DNA of 28,580 bases from a virus. The position numbers were made by a program, and so were the translations under genes. The notes beneath the pieces are model-generated. The model did no database searches. It saw nothing but the letters and a program-made list of their open reading frames with translations, and was not told the origin of the DNA. Shown piece by piece: positions 9,189 through 16,224 of the stretch. The stretch covers positions 1-28,580 of IMG/VR virus record IMGVR_UViG_3300025889_000704; one strand, given 5' to 3'. The stretch's first letter is position 1, and each line of letters opens with the position of its first letter.

Positions 9189-9217
9189 TTTATAACTTTT
9201 TTTTAGATTATTTTCAA
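9189..9217 (-). promoter_or_regulatory. Near-consensus sigma70-type promoter for capsid
   Basis: On the leftward strand TTGAAA (9217-9212) and TATAAA (9194-9189) are spaced by exactly 17 bases. Transcription would begin near 9182, giving a leader of about 140 bases before the capsid ATG. The surroundings are AT-rich, so a chance match is possible, but position and spacing fit well. Confidence 0.5.
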
Positions 9218-9286
9218 GTCGAACTTTTTCCGTAGTAAACTACAGGGTTTTTATATTCAACAAGCCTTCGCTTTTTATTGGGAAAC

Positions 9287-9306
9287 CGAGACCCCCTACA
9301 GTCTCG
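9287..9306. other. Six-base-pair stem-loop after scaffold gene
   Basis: CGAGAC (9287-9292) and GTCTCG (9301-9306) are perfect complements around an eight-base loop. It lies 37 bases beyond the scaffold stop. No U-tract follows on either strand, so a simple intrinsic terminator is not supported; RNA processing or a pause site remains possible. Confidence 0.35.
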
Positions 9307-9342
9307 TAGAGGGATTATATGTTTCGGCTTTTCTTCTTTCAT

Positions 9343-10149
9343 CTATCTTTTGTCGTAATACTCCACAAACTTACGTTCTACATCTTTACGGAATCTTTCA
9401 TCAGTTCCATATCTAGGATCGGCAACTAAGGATTTTAATTCTTCCTCATCCATTCGCTGACCTTCCACTGTAGCAGTCGGTATCTCACGTTCTCCCATCA
9501 TGCCTCTAAATTTATTGAGAAGTCTCTGACCAGAAGCTGTGCCTCCCCATACTTCAAGTTCATTGTAATCATCCTCAGATAACATACCTTTGTTAACTAA
9601 CCCCCTACCCCACTTGACGTTAGAGTTAATAATATTGTCGGCATTCTCACCGAGTTTAGTTTTCTCCTCTTGGATATGTATCTCTTCATCCTGTTGAGCT
9701 TGCATACCCATTTCAGCAATCTTACCTGCGAGTTCGTCAAAGGCATCTTGAGGTACGTTGTTATTTTTAGACCACTCCTTAAAAGTATTGACCACAGGAT
9801 CATCCTCCGCAAAGCCAAGTTCCTTAATATTATCTAAGCTATATTCTTTAGGAGCTTTACCATTACCAGAGTGAAATTTCTTTTCTAGTTCTCCGTATGC
9901 CTTGGCTAAACCTTCAACGTCTGGACCATCCTTCTCATGCCAGAATTTTTCTGGAAATGTTTCTGGTCTCGTAAACTCAAGGTTTTCTAAATCCTCTCCG
10001 TCATAGATATCTTCTTGTTTACCTGTAGGCATTCCATCCTCAACCACTTCTTCTGCTTGTTGTTCTGCATCAGCCATCAAGCCTTTTGACTCTTCTGGTT
10101 GTGGTGTAGGTTGTTCTTCTTCTTGTTTTACTTCTTCATTTTCGATCAT
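9343..10149 (-). CDS. Capsid assembly scaffold protein
   Basis: A 268-residue, strongly acidic, Gln/Glu-rich protein placed between portal region and capsid. The first 60 residues are nearly all acidic or Gln/Pro (disordered). Then comes TFPEKFWHEKDGPDVEGLAKAYGELEKKF, the conserved opening of many phage scaffold proteins, and a helical C-terminus ending in a basic segment (ERFRKDVERKFVEYYDKR), the usual coat-binding end. It guides capsid shell assembly and should be absent from mature heads. It overlaps the upstream gene by 14 bases. Confidence 0.88.
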   Translation of the reverse strand: MIENEEVKQEEEQPTPQPEESKGLMADAEQQAEEVVEDGMPTGKQEDIYDGEDLENLEFTRPETFPEKFWHEKDGPDVEGLAKAYGELEKKFHSGNGKAPKEYSLDNIKELGFAEDDPVVNTFKEWSKNNNVPQDAFDELAGKIAEMGMQAQQDEEIHIQEEKTKLGENADNIINSNVKWGRGLVNKGMLSEDDYNELEVWGGTASGQRLLNKFRGMMGEREIPTATVEGQRMDEEELKSLVADPRYGTDERFRKDVERKFVEYYDKR

Positions 10150-10432
10150 AATTAGCCCTCCTTATTCTGGTTATTATTTCTCTTATAATCGTATTCTGAC
10201 CATCTCTATAATATCCAAAGCTATTATCATACCCAGGTGTCCAAGTTGGAGTGTCGAGGTATGTGTCCTTGAGATGTATCAGTAATTTTTTCCCATCTTG
10301 TGATGAAAAAACTCGTTGATATAATTTATCCAAGTCAGTAGGTTCTATCTTTTGATGTGGGTTAGGTGTTGCATCTAAGCCTTCCCAACCTGGACTATTT
10401 ATATTTTTTTGTTCTTCGTTTGTTACTTTCAT
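10136..10432 (-). CDS. Bbp19-like small phage protein
   Basis: A 98-residue protein in which LDKLYQRVFSSQDGKKLLIHL and, after a loop, YRDGQNTIIREIITRIRR match the short Bbp19-like family found between portal and scaffold genes. Its function is not established; a head-assembly role is likely from position. I chose the ATG at 10432 because GGAGG lies ten bases upstream, while the in-frame ATG at 10471 has none. The start ATG follows a run of nine A and lies inside a short reading frame that begins at the portal stop codon, so the true N-terminus is uncertain. Confidence 0.7.
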   Translation of the reverse strand: MKVTNEEQKNINSPGWEGLDATPNPHQKIEPTDLDKLYQRVFSSQDGKKLLIHLKDTYLDTPTWTPGYDNSFGYYRDGQNTIIREIITRIRRANYDRK

Positions 10433-10484
10433 TTTTTTTTGCCCTCCATAGCTGTGGATCATATCCACCATAATTAAAATTCAT
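10395..10484 (-). CDS. Possible 29-codon peptide or alternative N-terminus at portal stop
   Basis: An ATG overlaps the portal stop as TAATG and opens a 29-codon frame beginning MNFNYGGYDPQLWRAKKN. The first 17 residues look like a designed protein start rather than random sequence. The frame runs through nine consecutive A residues (10432-10440) and crosses the Bbp19-like start, which is in the +1 frame. It could be a coupling leader peptide, the true N-terminus of the Bbp19-like protein joined by ribosomal slippage, or the result of a length error in the A-run. Confidence 0.35.
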   Translation of the reverse strand: MNFNYGGYDPQLWRAKKNESNKRRTKKYK

Positions 10485-12043
10485 TACTGTTCTTCCTGTG
10501 GTGGTGGTGCTTGCTGAGCTTGTTGCTGTTGAGCCATCATCTGAGCTTGCTCCGCCATAACTTGTTGCATCTGCATTCTCTCTTCGTAAGTAGTTCTAAT
10601 ATCCGCAGGTATTCCCATAGCATCCGCAATGTAGTCGGCAATTTGTTCTACCTTAATAGTCATCTGGCCTGTTGGTCCTAACGAACTAGCTATCTGTGCG
10701 TATTGCATTACTTGATTTACTTTCGTCATATTGCTCGCCATAGCAAGTTCACCAATCGGCTGTACCTTAACTTGTAGTCCGTTTACCTTCAGTGGTAATT
10801 GGATAATACCGAGTTGATCCATAACTTCTAGAGTTCTTCTTACTACAGGATACATAGTCTCATTAATCAATCGACCAAACGCAGCTCCTAAGTTTTGCGA
10901 TAGTTGTTTCATTCTCTCGGCAACCTCAAGTGCAGTTCGAGCTGACATAGTATCTGGTGGCAAAGATTCGTCTAACATAATTTTCTTAATATTCATCCGT
11001 AAGTCATTCGCCACAATCTGAGATAACTGAGGGTCACCACTTCTTGGTAATGGTTGTAGGTCAGCTCCTCTAGGACCTCCGTTACTGTTGACAGGTATGA
11101 TCGCACCAGGAATTAGGTTTATTGCGCCAGGATTCAAAACTCCAGAATCTACTGCGGTGTAGACTCCTGCAATAGTTAGTGAAGCATTTTTAAGTGTAAG
11201 TTCTAATACTCTGTTCAATGTTTTAATATCTGGTAAGGCAGTAAGTACAGGTCCTCGACCATATCTTTCGTTAGCAGCTTTCATGTAACGTGCTACCACC
11301 CAAGGAAATGATTTTAACTCTCTATAAACAAGCTCATGCTTTCCATTATAATCAACAATCTGATAATGATATTTACCTGTATCCTTGTCGTAGTAAGTAC
11401 CCTCGATCAGCTCAACCATCTCGCTTTCTCGACCTTGATAACTGTTCTTCATATCTTGGGGTATTTTTACATCTGGAAATTCTTGATCTAATACTCCGTA
11501 AGGTTTTTTCATTCTTCTATAGACTTTATCAACAGTGCCGAATGGACCTTCCTCAAAGGTAACTAAGAATGTCGGTACAGCAGTATAACGAATCGGAGTC
11601 ACTTCGTCTCCAGGTTGGATCAGCATGATCGCACTGCCAATGCTGAGTTCAAGAAGAAATTCGCCCATAGCTTGGTCAAAATTAGATTGTCGCATTATAT
11701 CGAACATTCTGTTGTTATAGCCATCTAAAATCTGTTGCGTTTCTATTTGCCTTTCTTTCGGTATCTCAGAACCAGGCACTAGACGACACCACTGAGTAGC
11801 AGGTGGGAATAAACCACTCTGTAATTTATTTGCAAATTTTTGCGTACTATCTATAGCAGTAGAGTCAAACACTCTCGCCATCTTATCTTGACCTGGTGTA
11901 TTGGACTCGTAGTACCCATCGTAGAGGTTTCTCATAGGTAAAGCATAGCGGTATGCATCTTCGTAAATTGATCTCCAATTATCCTTATGACTATTACTTA
12001 AATCGTATTTTCTTTTTAGTTGTTGAGCGTTTAGTTTTGCCAT
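10484..12043 (-). CDS. Portal protein (T7-type head-tail connector)
   Basis: A 519-residue connector of the T7 gp8 family, close to the usual 535 residues. Family features include YEDAYRYALPMRN near residue 30, VFDSTAIDSTQKFANKLQSGLFPP, FPWVVARYMKAANERYGRGPV, LPPDTMSARTALEVAERMKQL near 360, and a Gln-rich tail (MAQQQQAQQAPPPQEEQ). Twelve copies form the ring at one capsid vertex through which DNA is packaged and ejected, and to which terminase and tail adaptor bind. Its start overlaps the preceding stop as TAATG. Confidence 0.95.
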   Translation of the reverse strand: MAKLNAQQLKRKYDLSNSHKDNWRSIYEDAYRYALPMRNLYDGYYESNTPGQDKMARVFDSTAIDSTQKFANKLQSGLFPPATQWCRLVPGSEIPKERQIETQQILDGYNNRMFDIMRQSNFDQAMGEFLLELSIGSAIMLIQPGDEVTPIRYTAVPTFLVTFEEGPFGTVDKVYRRMKKPYGVLDQEFPDVKIPQDMKNSYQGRESEMVELIEGTYYDKDTGKYHYQIVDYNGKHELVYRELKSFPWVVARYMKAANERYGRGPVLTALPDIKTLNRVLELTLKNASLTIAGVYTAVDSGVLNPGAINLIPGAIIPVNSNGGPRGADLQPLPRSGDPQLSQIVANDLRMNIKKIMLDESLPPDTMSARTALEVAERMKQLSQNLGAAFGRLINETMYPVVRRTLEVMDQLGIIQLPLKVNGLQVKVQPIGELAMASNMTKVNQVMQYAQIASSLGPTGQMTIKVEQIADYIADAMGIPADIRTTYEERMQMQQVMAEQAQMMAQQQQAQQAPPPQEEQ

Positions 12044-12306
12044 TATGTCCTCTTAGCTTTCATTAATGAACGTCTTTTAACCCTTAAATTTGCTCTTCCT
12101 CTTGGTCTGTTGCTTGAGCCTACAAATTGCACTTGATTCGTCCGCATTTTATTTTGAACATCTTTTTCTAAATTACTAAACATTCTATCAAACTGTTTAC
12201 CCTGCACTAAATATCCAAGTGGACCTAATCCTGTAATAGTTTTTTTAAGACCTGTTCTACTTGTTTTTATAAAGTCTTCGTATGTCATGTTTATAGTTTT
12301 TGTCAT
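12043..12306 (-). CDS. Small basic protein of unknown function
   Basis: An 87-residue protein that is Lys/Arg-rich at its C-terminus (RPRGRANLRVKRRSLMKAKR). The middle is LGPLGYLVQGKQFDRMFSNLEKDVQNKM. I do not recognise it. It is linked by TAATG overlaps to both neighbours (upstream basic protein and portal), so it is translated as part of the portal block. A nucleic-acid-binding or head-assembly role would suit its charge, but nothing shows this directly. Confidence 0.65.
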   Translation of the reverse strand: MTKTINMTYEDFIKTSRTGLKKTITGLGPLGYLVQGKQFDRMFSNLEKDVQNKMRTNQVQFVGSSNRPRGRANLRVKRRSLMKAKRT

Positions 12307-12575
12307 TATGCCTTCTTATGTTTGTTAGCAAAGTTACGAGCTGACTCTTCGTTCCTAAAACCCCATGCTCGTAGGGCTAGTGCTTTTCTGGTTGGTGTTC
12401 CGTCTGGGTTTTTCATAGGACCTTTCATTCCTGCAAAGCGAGCTGCGAAACTTACACGTCTCGAATTTACTCCCTTCTTAACAGGTGGTTTTAGATTAGC
12501 TCCCTCTTTTCTCTTGAAGTAATCTCTGCCTGCTTGAGTCAAACCACCTTTAGGATTTTTGTGTTTTTTTAGCAT
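12306..12575 (-). CDS. Small basic conserved phage protein (DUF6321-like)
   Basis: An 89-residue basic protein with GGLTQAGRDYFKRKEGANLKPP at residues 9-30, VSFAARFAGMKGPM in the middle, and TRKALALRAWGF near the end. The order "GLT..GR..F....G.NLk.pV...R..SF..RF..m.gpm...g.pTr.alaL.aWg" recurs in short proteins of many phages, mostly those infecting marine bacteria; I associate it with DUF6321 but am not certain of the number. No function is known. It sits just before the portal gene block. Confidence 0.7.
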   Translation of the reverse strand: MLKKHKNPKGGLTQAGRDYFKRKEGANLKPPVKKGVNSRRVSFAARFAGMKGPMKNPDGTPTRKALALRAWGFRNEESARNFANKHKKA

Positions 12576-12720
12576 ACTTCATCTTAGAGTTTTTCATAGA
12601 CATTTCAACCTTACCATTCACTAACTTGGCGAATGACTTGGCTTGATCTACCCCAGATTTATTGTACGGAAACATTTTGGTTTTCATACCATCTTTAGTT
12701 TTGTACATAACTTTTGGCAT
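12550..12720 (-). CDS. Basic 56-residue protein
   Basis: A short gene whose ATG at 12720 is preceded by AAAGGAGAGACG, an excellent ribosome site. The product starts MPKVMYKTKDGMKTKMFPYN and continues with a Lys/Met-rich helix. It overlaps the next gene's start by 26 bases and so probably helps its translation. Lys-rich, Met-rich small proteins between the terminase and portal genes are common in marine podoviruses. Function is unknown. Confidence 0.65.
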   Translation of the reverse strand: MPKVMYKTKDGMKTKMFPYNKSGVDQAKSFAKLVNGKVEMSMKNSKMKYAKKTQKS

Positions 12721-12755
12721 CGTCTCTCCTTTTTTTAGGGTTTCTAATATATTTT

Positions 12756-13007
12756 TTAGCCATAGTCTCTTGGATTCCTACTTGGACCGAGGGTCTGTTG
12801 ACCTCCTTGATCTTCTGGTCTTCTACCTACAAAGGCTGTCATTAATCCTTGAGAACCACGTCTCGTTCTTTTACGAGCTGCAATCTCTCTAGATTCTCTG
12901 GCTTTAGTTTGCTCCGCCTGTCTTTCTCTACGAGCTATCGCATCAAGCTCCGCCTTAGAAGGACCTGGAGGTGCTTTTGGTTTTGGTGGTGAAAAAAATC
13001 CGCCCAT
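12756..13007 (-). CDS. Small Pro/Arg-rich phage protein upstream of portal
   Basis: An 83-residue protein with the common start MGGFFSPPKPKAPPGPS, then a charged helix AIARRERQAEQTKARES, a basic RKRTRRGSQGLMTAF and a Gly-rich end. Short proteins with the same MGG-F-Pro opening and an RRG...LMT segment are found next to portal genes of many T7-like phages. A minor virion or membrane-associated role has not been shown. The ATG follows the preceding stop by two bases. Confidence 0.7.
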   Translation of the reverse strand: MGGFFSPPKPKAPPGPSKAELDAIARRERQAEQTKARESREIAARKRTRRGSQGLMTAFVGRRPEDQGGQQTLGPSRNPRDYG

Positions 13008-13009
13008 AT

Positions 13010-13516
13010 CTACTCCTTATCGTTAAACAATCGACTCATAATATAAAAGTCAGTTTTATCTGGACCGAACTTTCGTAACAATCCTTCCTCAGTAAAGTAA
13101 CACTTTTTAGCCCATTTGTATGCTAGGCAATTCTGACTACTAACATTTATCTGTAATCTATGAATATTTAAGCGTTTTGCAACGTATTCAAAAAACTTGA
13201 GACTTGCTCTATGAAACTTAAATTTATTTTTGGTTAGGTCTTTACATGGTAACATCCATGCCTCATATACTCCTTCCCATAAAGGCAGTATGCCAAAACA
13301 ACAGGCAATGTCTCCAAAGGATACTCCACTAAATGACAACCCCTCCATCGGACACGTTTTTATTTTTTCTTCGTAATCTACAAAGCTGTTCATGAGAGAA
13401 TGTTCGGACTCTCGGAACTCCATCATCTTGAGATGCGTATAATGAAACGGAATAAATTTATAATCGACCCCATCCAGATTTGTTGCTTGGTTTAATTCTT
13501 CGCAAGTAAATGTCAT
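13010..13516 (-). CDS. GNAT-fold protein (T7 gp13-like / DUF2833)
   Basis: A 168-residue protein with the order of a GNAT N-acyltransferase: IACCFGILPLWEGVYEAWMLP (beta strands 4-5) and a long helix with HRASLKFFEYVAKRLN. Then comes LQINVSSQNCLAYKWAKKCYF near 122-142, the place where GNATs hold the acceptor side. The typical acetyl-CoA loop Q-x-x-G-x-G/A is not clearly present, so catalysis is uncertain. T7 gp13 and its relatives (DUF2833) share this shape and are virion-assembly proteins. Position between terminase and portal genes supports this. Its start overlaps the membrane-protein stop (ATGA). Confidence 0.75.
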   Translation of the reverse strand: MTFTCEELNQATNLDGVDYKFIPFHYTHLKMMEFRESEHSLMNSFVDYEEKIKTCPMEGLSFSGVSFGDIACCFGILPLWEGVYEAWMLPCKDLTKNKFKFHRASLKFFEYVAKRLNIHRLQINVSSQNCLAYKWAKKCYFTEEGLLRKFGPDKTDFYIMSRLFNDKE

Positions 13517-13728
13517 TTATTCATTTTCCTTATGTTGCGGATATGGGTAATGCACATACACAGGCAGAGAAAGTAAAGAGTCTTATGGTCATTGATGTAG
13601 GTAAATAGAATCCACCAAAATTGTGAGAACAACCCAAAGTATCCAGAATACTTCCAACCATTCCCATAAAGATAAATAGAAATTATAGCGGTTAGTGTGG
13701 CAATAGATTCGACAAATAAATACATCAT
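13513..13728 (-). CDS. Small membrane protein, three hydrophobic segments
   Basis: A 71-residue protein with hydrophobic segments at about 3-21, 30-43 and 50-60 separated by short polar turns, ending in a basic tail (RNIRKMNK). The pattern with a central Trp-rich GLFSQFWWILFTYIND resembles short phage membrane proteins related to half of a PnuC-like unit. It sits between terminase large subunit and the GNAT-like gene, overlapping both (ATGA). A holin is possible, but a separate holin is encoded at 24081. Function unknown. Confidence 0.65.
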   Translation of the reverse strand: MMYLFVESIATLTAIISIYLYGNGWKYSGYFGLFSQFWWILFTYINDHKTLYFLCLCMCITHIRNIRKMNK

Positions 13729-15242
13729 TGTAACGGATCAAAATCTATTTTAGCGACCATCGGTTTGAGGTGTGGTCTATTACCCTTAGTCATTCGTCTA
13801 TGCTCTCCACCTCCGAGCAGACAATATCCTGCAGCATCTCCGATATGCGAATGCTCATTCTTGTTCGGTGTATCCCTAAATCTTTCTTGCCCTGCTCCAA
13901 TAGCTACTCTCTTAAAATGGTATCCGCCACTCAACGATTTTCTCAAGCGAACACATTTACGATCTATTCTGAAGCCAGGCTTGTTCTCAACTAATCTCGT
14001 CATCGGCATCGCCAATGCTTCTCGTCTCGTTCTAAAATCATTAGTCGCAGTAGGTTTGGCAAAGAGTCCATGAGTTTTAAGATGTTCAAAACTTGTGTTC
14101 TCAAATATCTGGTCACGTTGCATACCTGCAGGATCACCCCATATCTGTAACTCATGCTTCGGAAAGAATCTATCGATATCCTCTTTCAGTAAAGTACAGA
14201 ATCTTTCTAACCCCATATCGAAAGTGACAAGCTCATGTAATACATTCCATACACCCTTCGGAGTTCTCTGCGCAAATACAGCGGCAGGTGTTAATCCAAA
14301 GTCAAGTCCGATCTGTATCGGTACTCCATCTAGTATCTGACAATCATCGACCATACTCGCATCGTCATACTCACTCCATACAGGCTTGCCCTCTTGTACA
14401 TAAGTAAACTTACCCTCGGCATAACAACGTATCCAATCTAGATTCTTACCACCCAGAAGCTGTTCGTAATATCCGACAGGTAAATTATTGAGATTCTCAG
14501 CCTTATCATTCGTCTGCCACCATTTACCTGCGGAATGTACAAAGCCTTGAGCCTCTGGCATTTCTTCTGGCACTTCCTTCGCCTCGAATACTCCAGGCGG
14601 TTGTCGGAAAAATTTCCACGCAAACTTTCCTTTCGGCGGTTCTTTCTCGGATAATCTATATATCCAATGATCGTCATCGCATGGGTTAGTATCCAGAATA
14701 ACTCCTCGCCATGTCGGACCACCATCATCCTTCACAGGGTATCGTCCTACCCTATGAGTTAGACCATCCACTATTGACTTTGGCAACTCCCTTGCCTCAT
14801 TGATCCATCCTCCTGTCACTTCAAGAGATAATAGCTTACGGACGTCTTTAGGCTGATCTAGTGCAAGGAAGATTACTTCCAGGTCAATGCCTGCAGCTCC
14901 TTCTCGACTCGGTAATTTTATGTGATGTGTTATCGGTGGTGAGTTGCGAACAGGTCCATAGATATGCTCTGGAAATAATTCAAGCCACGTTTTGAGTGTC
15001 GTAGTTTTCAACATCGGATATGAGTTTCTTACAATAACAAATCGAGAATACTTGATACCATCTCGCTTGCTCGGTTTTTGTTGGACAGCTCTTTTGAATA
15101 TCTCAGCACAGCAAGCATACGATTTCCCAGAACCGACAGGACCTATCAAACCTCTGACGAAAGAGTTGTCATTAAGGAACTTCCATACAGTAGGCGATTT
15201 ACTAAAGTCGAGTTTTAGTCCTGGGATATTACTGTTCTGCAT
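13725..15242 (-). CDS. terL: Terminase large subunit (packaging ATPase/nuclease)
   Basis: This 505-residue protein has the ATPase Walker A GPVGSGKS (34-41), a Walker B-type strand ending WINEA with E149 as probable catalytic carboxylate, and an LDTNPCDDDHW coupling motif (183-193). The C-terminal RNase H-like nuclease has acidic residues D314 (GLDFG), D370 (WGDPAG) and D469 (HIGDAAG). It drives DNA into the procapsid through the portal and cuts genome ends with the small subunit. All key residues seem present. It overlaps the end of the methyltransferase gene by 14 bases. Confidence 0.96.
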   Translation of the reverse strand: MQNSNIPGLKLDFSKSPTVWKFLNDNSFVRGLIGPVGSGKSYACCAEIFKRAVQQKPSKRDGIKYSRFVIVRNSYPMLKTTTLKTWLELFPEHIYGPVRNSPPITHHIKLPSREGAAGIDLEVIFLALDQPKDVRKLLSLEVTGGWINEARELPKSIVDGLTHRVGRYPVKDDGGPTWRGVILDTNPCDDDHWIYRLSEKEPPKGKFAWKFFRQPPGVFEAKEVPEEMPEAQGFVHSAGKWWQTNDKAENLNNLPVGYYEQLLGGKNLDWIRCYAEGKFTYVQEGKPVWSEYDDASMVDDCQILDGVPIQIGLDFGLTPAAVFAQRTPKGVWNVLHELVTFDMGLERFCTLLKEDIDRFFPKHELQIWGDPAGMQRDQIFENTSFEHLKTHGLFAKPTATNDFRTRREALAMPMTRLVENKPGFRIDRKCVRLRKSLSGGYHFKRVAIGAGQERFRDTPNKNEHSHIGDAAGYCLLGGGEHRRMTKGNRPHLKPMVAKIDFDPLQ

Positions 15243-16224
15243 AAATTATACTCTTAAATAATTGTTCAGCGATTTGTGGTACTATGGAGTTACCGAGTGC
15301 TTTGATTCTGTTGACTCTATCTTTGTGTAATTCATAGGATACCCCATTAGGAACTCCACGAAGTTTGGACTCAGTTTGCCACCATGTACGTTGTCCTTGA
15401 GGGCTACTGATGGAACTGACTTGTCCCTCGCCATTGGAGGTGGATACATCCCCTCGTGATCTAGTTTGTTGATCACATCGTTCAGTTTCGCTCCGAACTT
15501 TGTTCCAGTTTTTAGCCTCGTCACTGACCATCCCTTTGAGTTCTGATTTACTGTGTCTGGTGGTGCTACTACATCCATCTGACAACTCGCCGATGGTGTT
15601 GGATACATTGCCATCGTTTCTGGATCTACTTGTTCCCTCAGATTGGAGGGACGAGTTCTCCCTTTTCTGTGACCTTGTTGAAGTTTGAGTGTTCCCTCTT
15701 TGCTCCTTGGTGGTAGATGATCCATTGTGTTGGGAGTGGCCCACAATCCAGACTCTTTTCCTTTGGTGCCAAGCACCGATGCCTGAAGCTGGAATAACAA
15801 GACATTGGACTTGGAAACCCTCTTTTTCCAGGTCATCTTGCACCTGTCGGAGTACCATGCCGTTTTGGATGTTAACAAGTCCGTCAACATTTTCTCCAAT
15901 AAACCACCTCGGTTTACACTCGGCAACAACTCTAATAGTTTCATCCCAGAGGTATCTATCGTCATCTTGTCCTTTGCGTTTGCCTGCGACCGAGAAGGGT
16001 TGGCAGGGGAATCCTCCGGAAACAATCGTTGCTGAATCATAGTCTTCTCCTTTTATTTTTCTTATATCATCAATAATCGGAACATCGTTCCAATGTTTTT
16101 TCAAGACTTTTTGGCAGAAAGGTTCTTTTTCTACAAAGGCAATAGTCTCAATGCCAAACTTATCAGCTGCTAAACTAAAACCACCAATACCAGAAAATAA
16201 ATCTAATAACTTATGTTTTACCAT
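15229..16224 (-). CDS. C5 cytosine DNA methyltransferase
   Basis: A 331-residue enzyme that transfers methyl from S-adenosylmethionine to C5 of cytosine. Motif I is DLFSGIGGF (8-16). Motif IV is GGFPCQPFS with catalytic Cys74, motif VI is ENV (111-113), motif VIII is QRKRVWIVG (154-162), and motifs IX-X are RIKALGNSIVPQ (306-317). Residues 165-285 (target recognition) are Ser/Thr/Gln/Arg-rich and low in complexity. I use the ATG at 16224; a TTG at 16248 would add eight residues not usual for the family. A second complete gene lies inside it in the +1 frame. It likely protects phage DNA from host restriction; the target sequence cannot be read from the gene. Confidence 0.94.
   Translation of the reverse strand: MVKHKLLDLFSGIGGFSLAADKFGIETIAFVEKEPFCQKVLKKHWNDVPIIDDIRKIKGEDYDSATIVSGGFPCQPFSVAGKRKGQDDDRYLWDETIRVVAECKPRWFIGENVDGLVNIQNGMVLRQVQDDLEKEGFQVQCLVIPASGIGAWHQRKRVWIVGHSQHNGSSTTKEQRGNTQTSTRSQKRENSSLQSEGTSRSRNDGNVSNTIGELSDGCSSTTRHSKSELKGMVSDEAKNWNKVRSETERCDQQTRSRGDVSTSNGEGQVSSISSPQGQRTWWQTESKLRGVPNGVSYELHKDRVNRIKALGNSIVPQIAEQLFKSIIYAEQ
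15282..16040 (-). CDS. Nested gene inside the methyltransferase (methyltransferase-associated family)
   Basis: A 252-codon frame lies wholly within the methyltransferase on the same strand, shifted +1. Its ATG is preceded by AAAAGGAGAAGACT, a strong ribosome site located inside the host gene. The product has RLFPEDSPANPSRSQA (5-20), then TSGMKLLELL and SVNRGGLLEKMLTDLL, and WYSDRCKMTWKKRVSK (62-77) with LLFQLQASV. Three copies of a WPTP-type motif follow (WATPNTMD 100-107, YPTPSAS 146-152, YPPPMARD 199-206), then GGKLSPNFVEFLMGYPMNY (220-238). From memory these are the marks of a widespread phage/bacterial family of unknown function encoded beside C5 methyltransferases. Both frames look under selection. 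Confidence 0.8.
   Translation of the reverse strand: MIQQRLFPEDSPANPSRSQANAKDKMTIDTSGMKLLELLPSVNRGGLLEKMLTDLLTSKTAWYSDRCKMTWKKRVSKSNVLLFQLQASVLGTKGKESGLWATPNTMDHLPPRSKEGTLKLQQGHRKGRTRPSNLREQVDPETMAMYPTPSASCQMDVVAPPDTVNQNSKGWSVTRLKTGTKFGAKLNDVINKLDHEGMYPPPMARDKSVPSVALKDNVHGGKLSPNFVEFLMGYPMNYTKIESTESKHSVTP

Larger units (their letters stand above)
9039..9342 (-). other. Non-coding gap between scaffold and capsid
   Basis: This 304-base stretch has no convincing gene in any frame. It holds a promoter candidate (9189-9217), several stem-loops (9105-9152, 9158-9170, 9227-9243 and 9287-9306) and the capsid ribosome site. It is the longest non-coding interval in the window and lies in front of the gene that needs the highest expression. 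Confidence 0.75.

Noticed and set aside
9227-9250. CCGTAG/CTACAGG hairpin followed by T-run on the plus strand
   Set aside because: No rightward transcript is expected here; treated only as part of the structured non-coding gap.
12695-12763. 22-codon Lys/Arg-rich frame after the 83-residue gene
   Set aside because: It overlaps two better supported genes and has only a weak AAGAGACT site; I could not support it.
13765-14340. Several rightward frames opposite the terminase large subunit
   Set aside because: All lie within terL, lack ribosome sites that fit, and show composition expected from the complement of terL codons.
15689-16042. Antisense open frame of 117 codons opposite the methyltransferase
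   Set aside because: It has no recognisable protein features, and Cys/Trp/Ser-rich composition typical of a shadow of the two real frames on the other strand.
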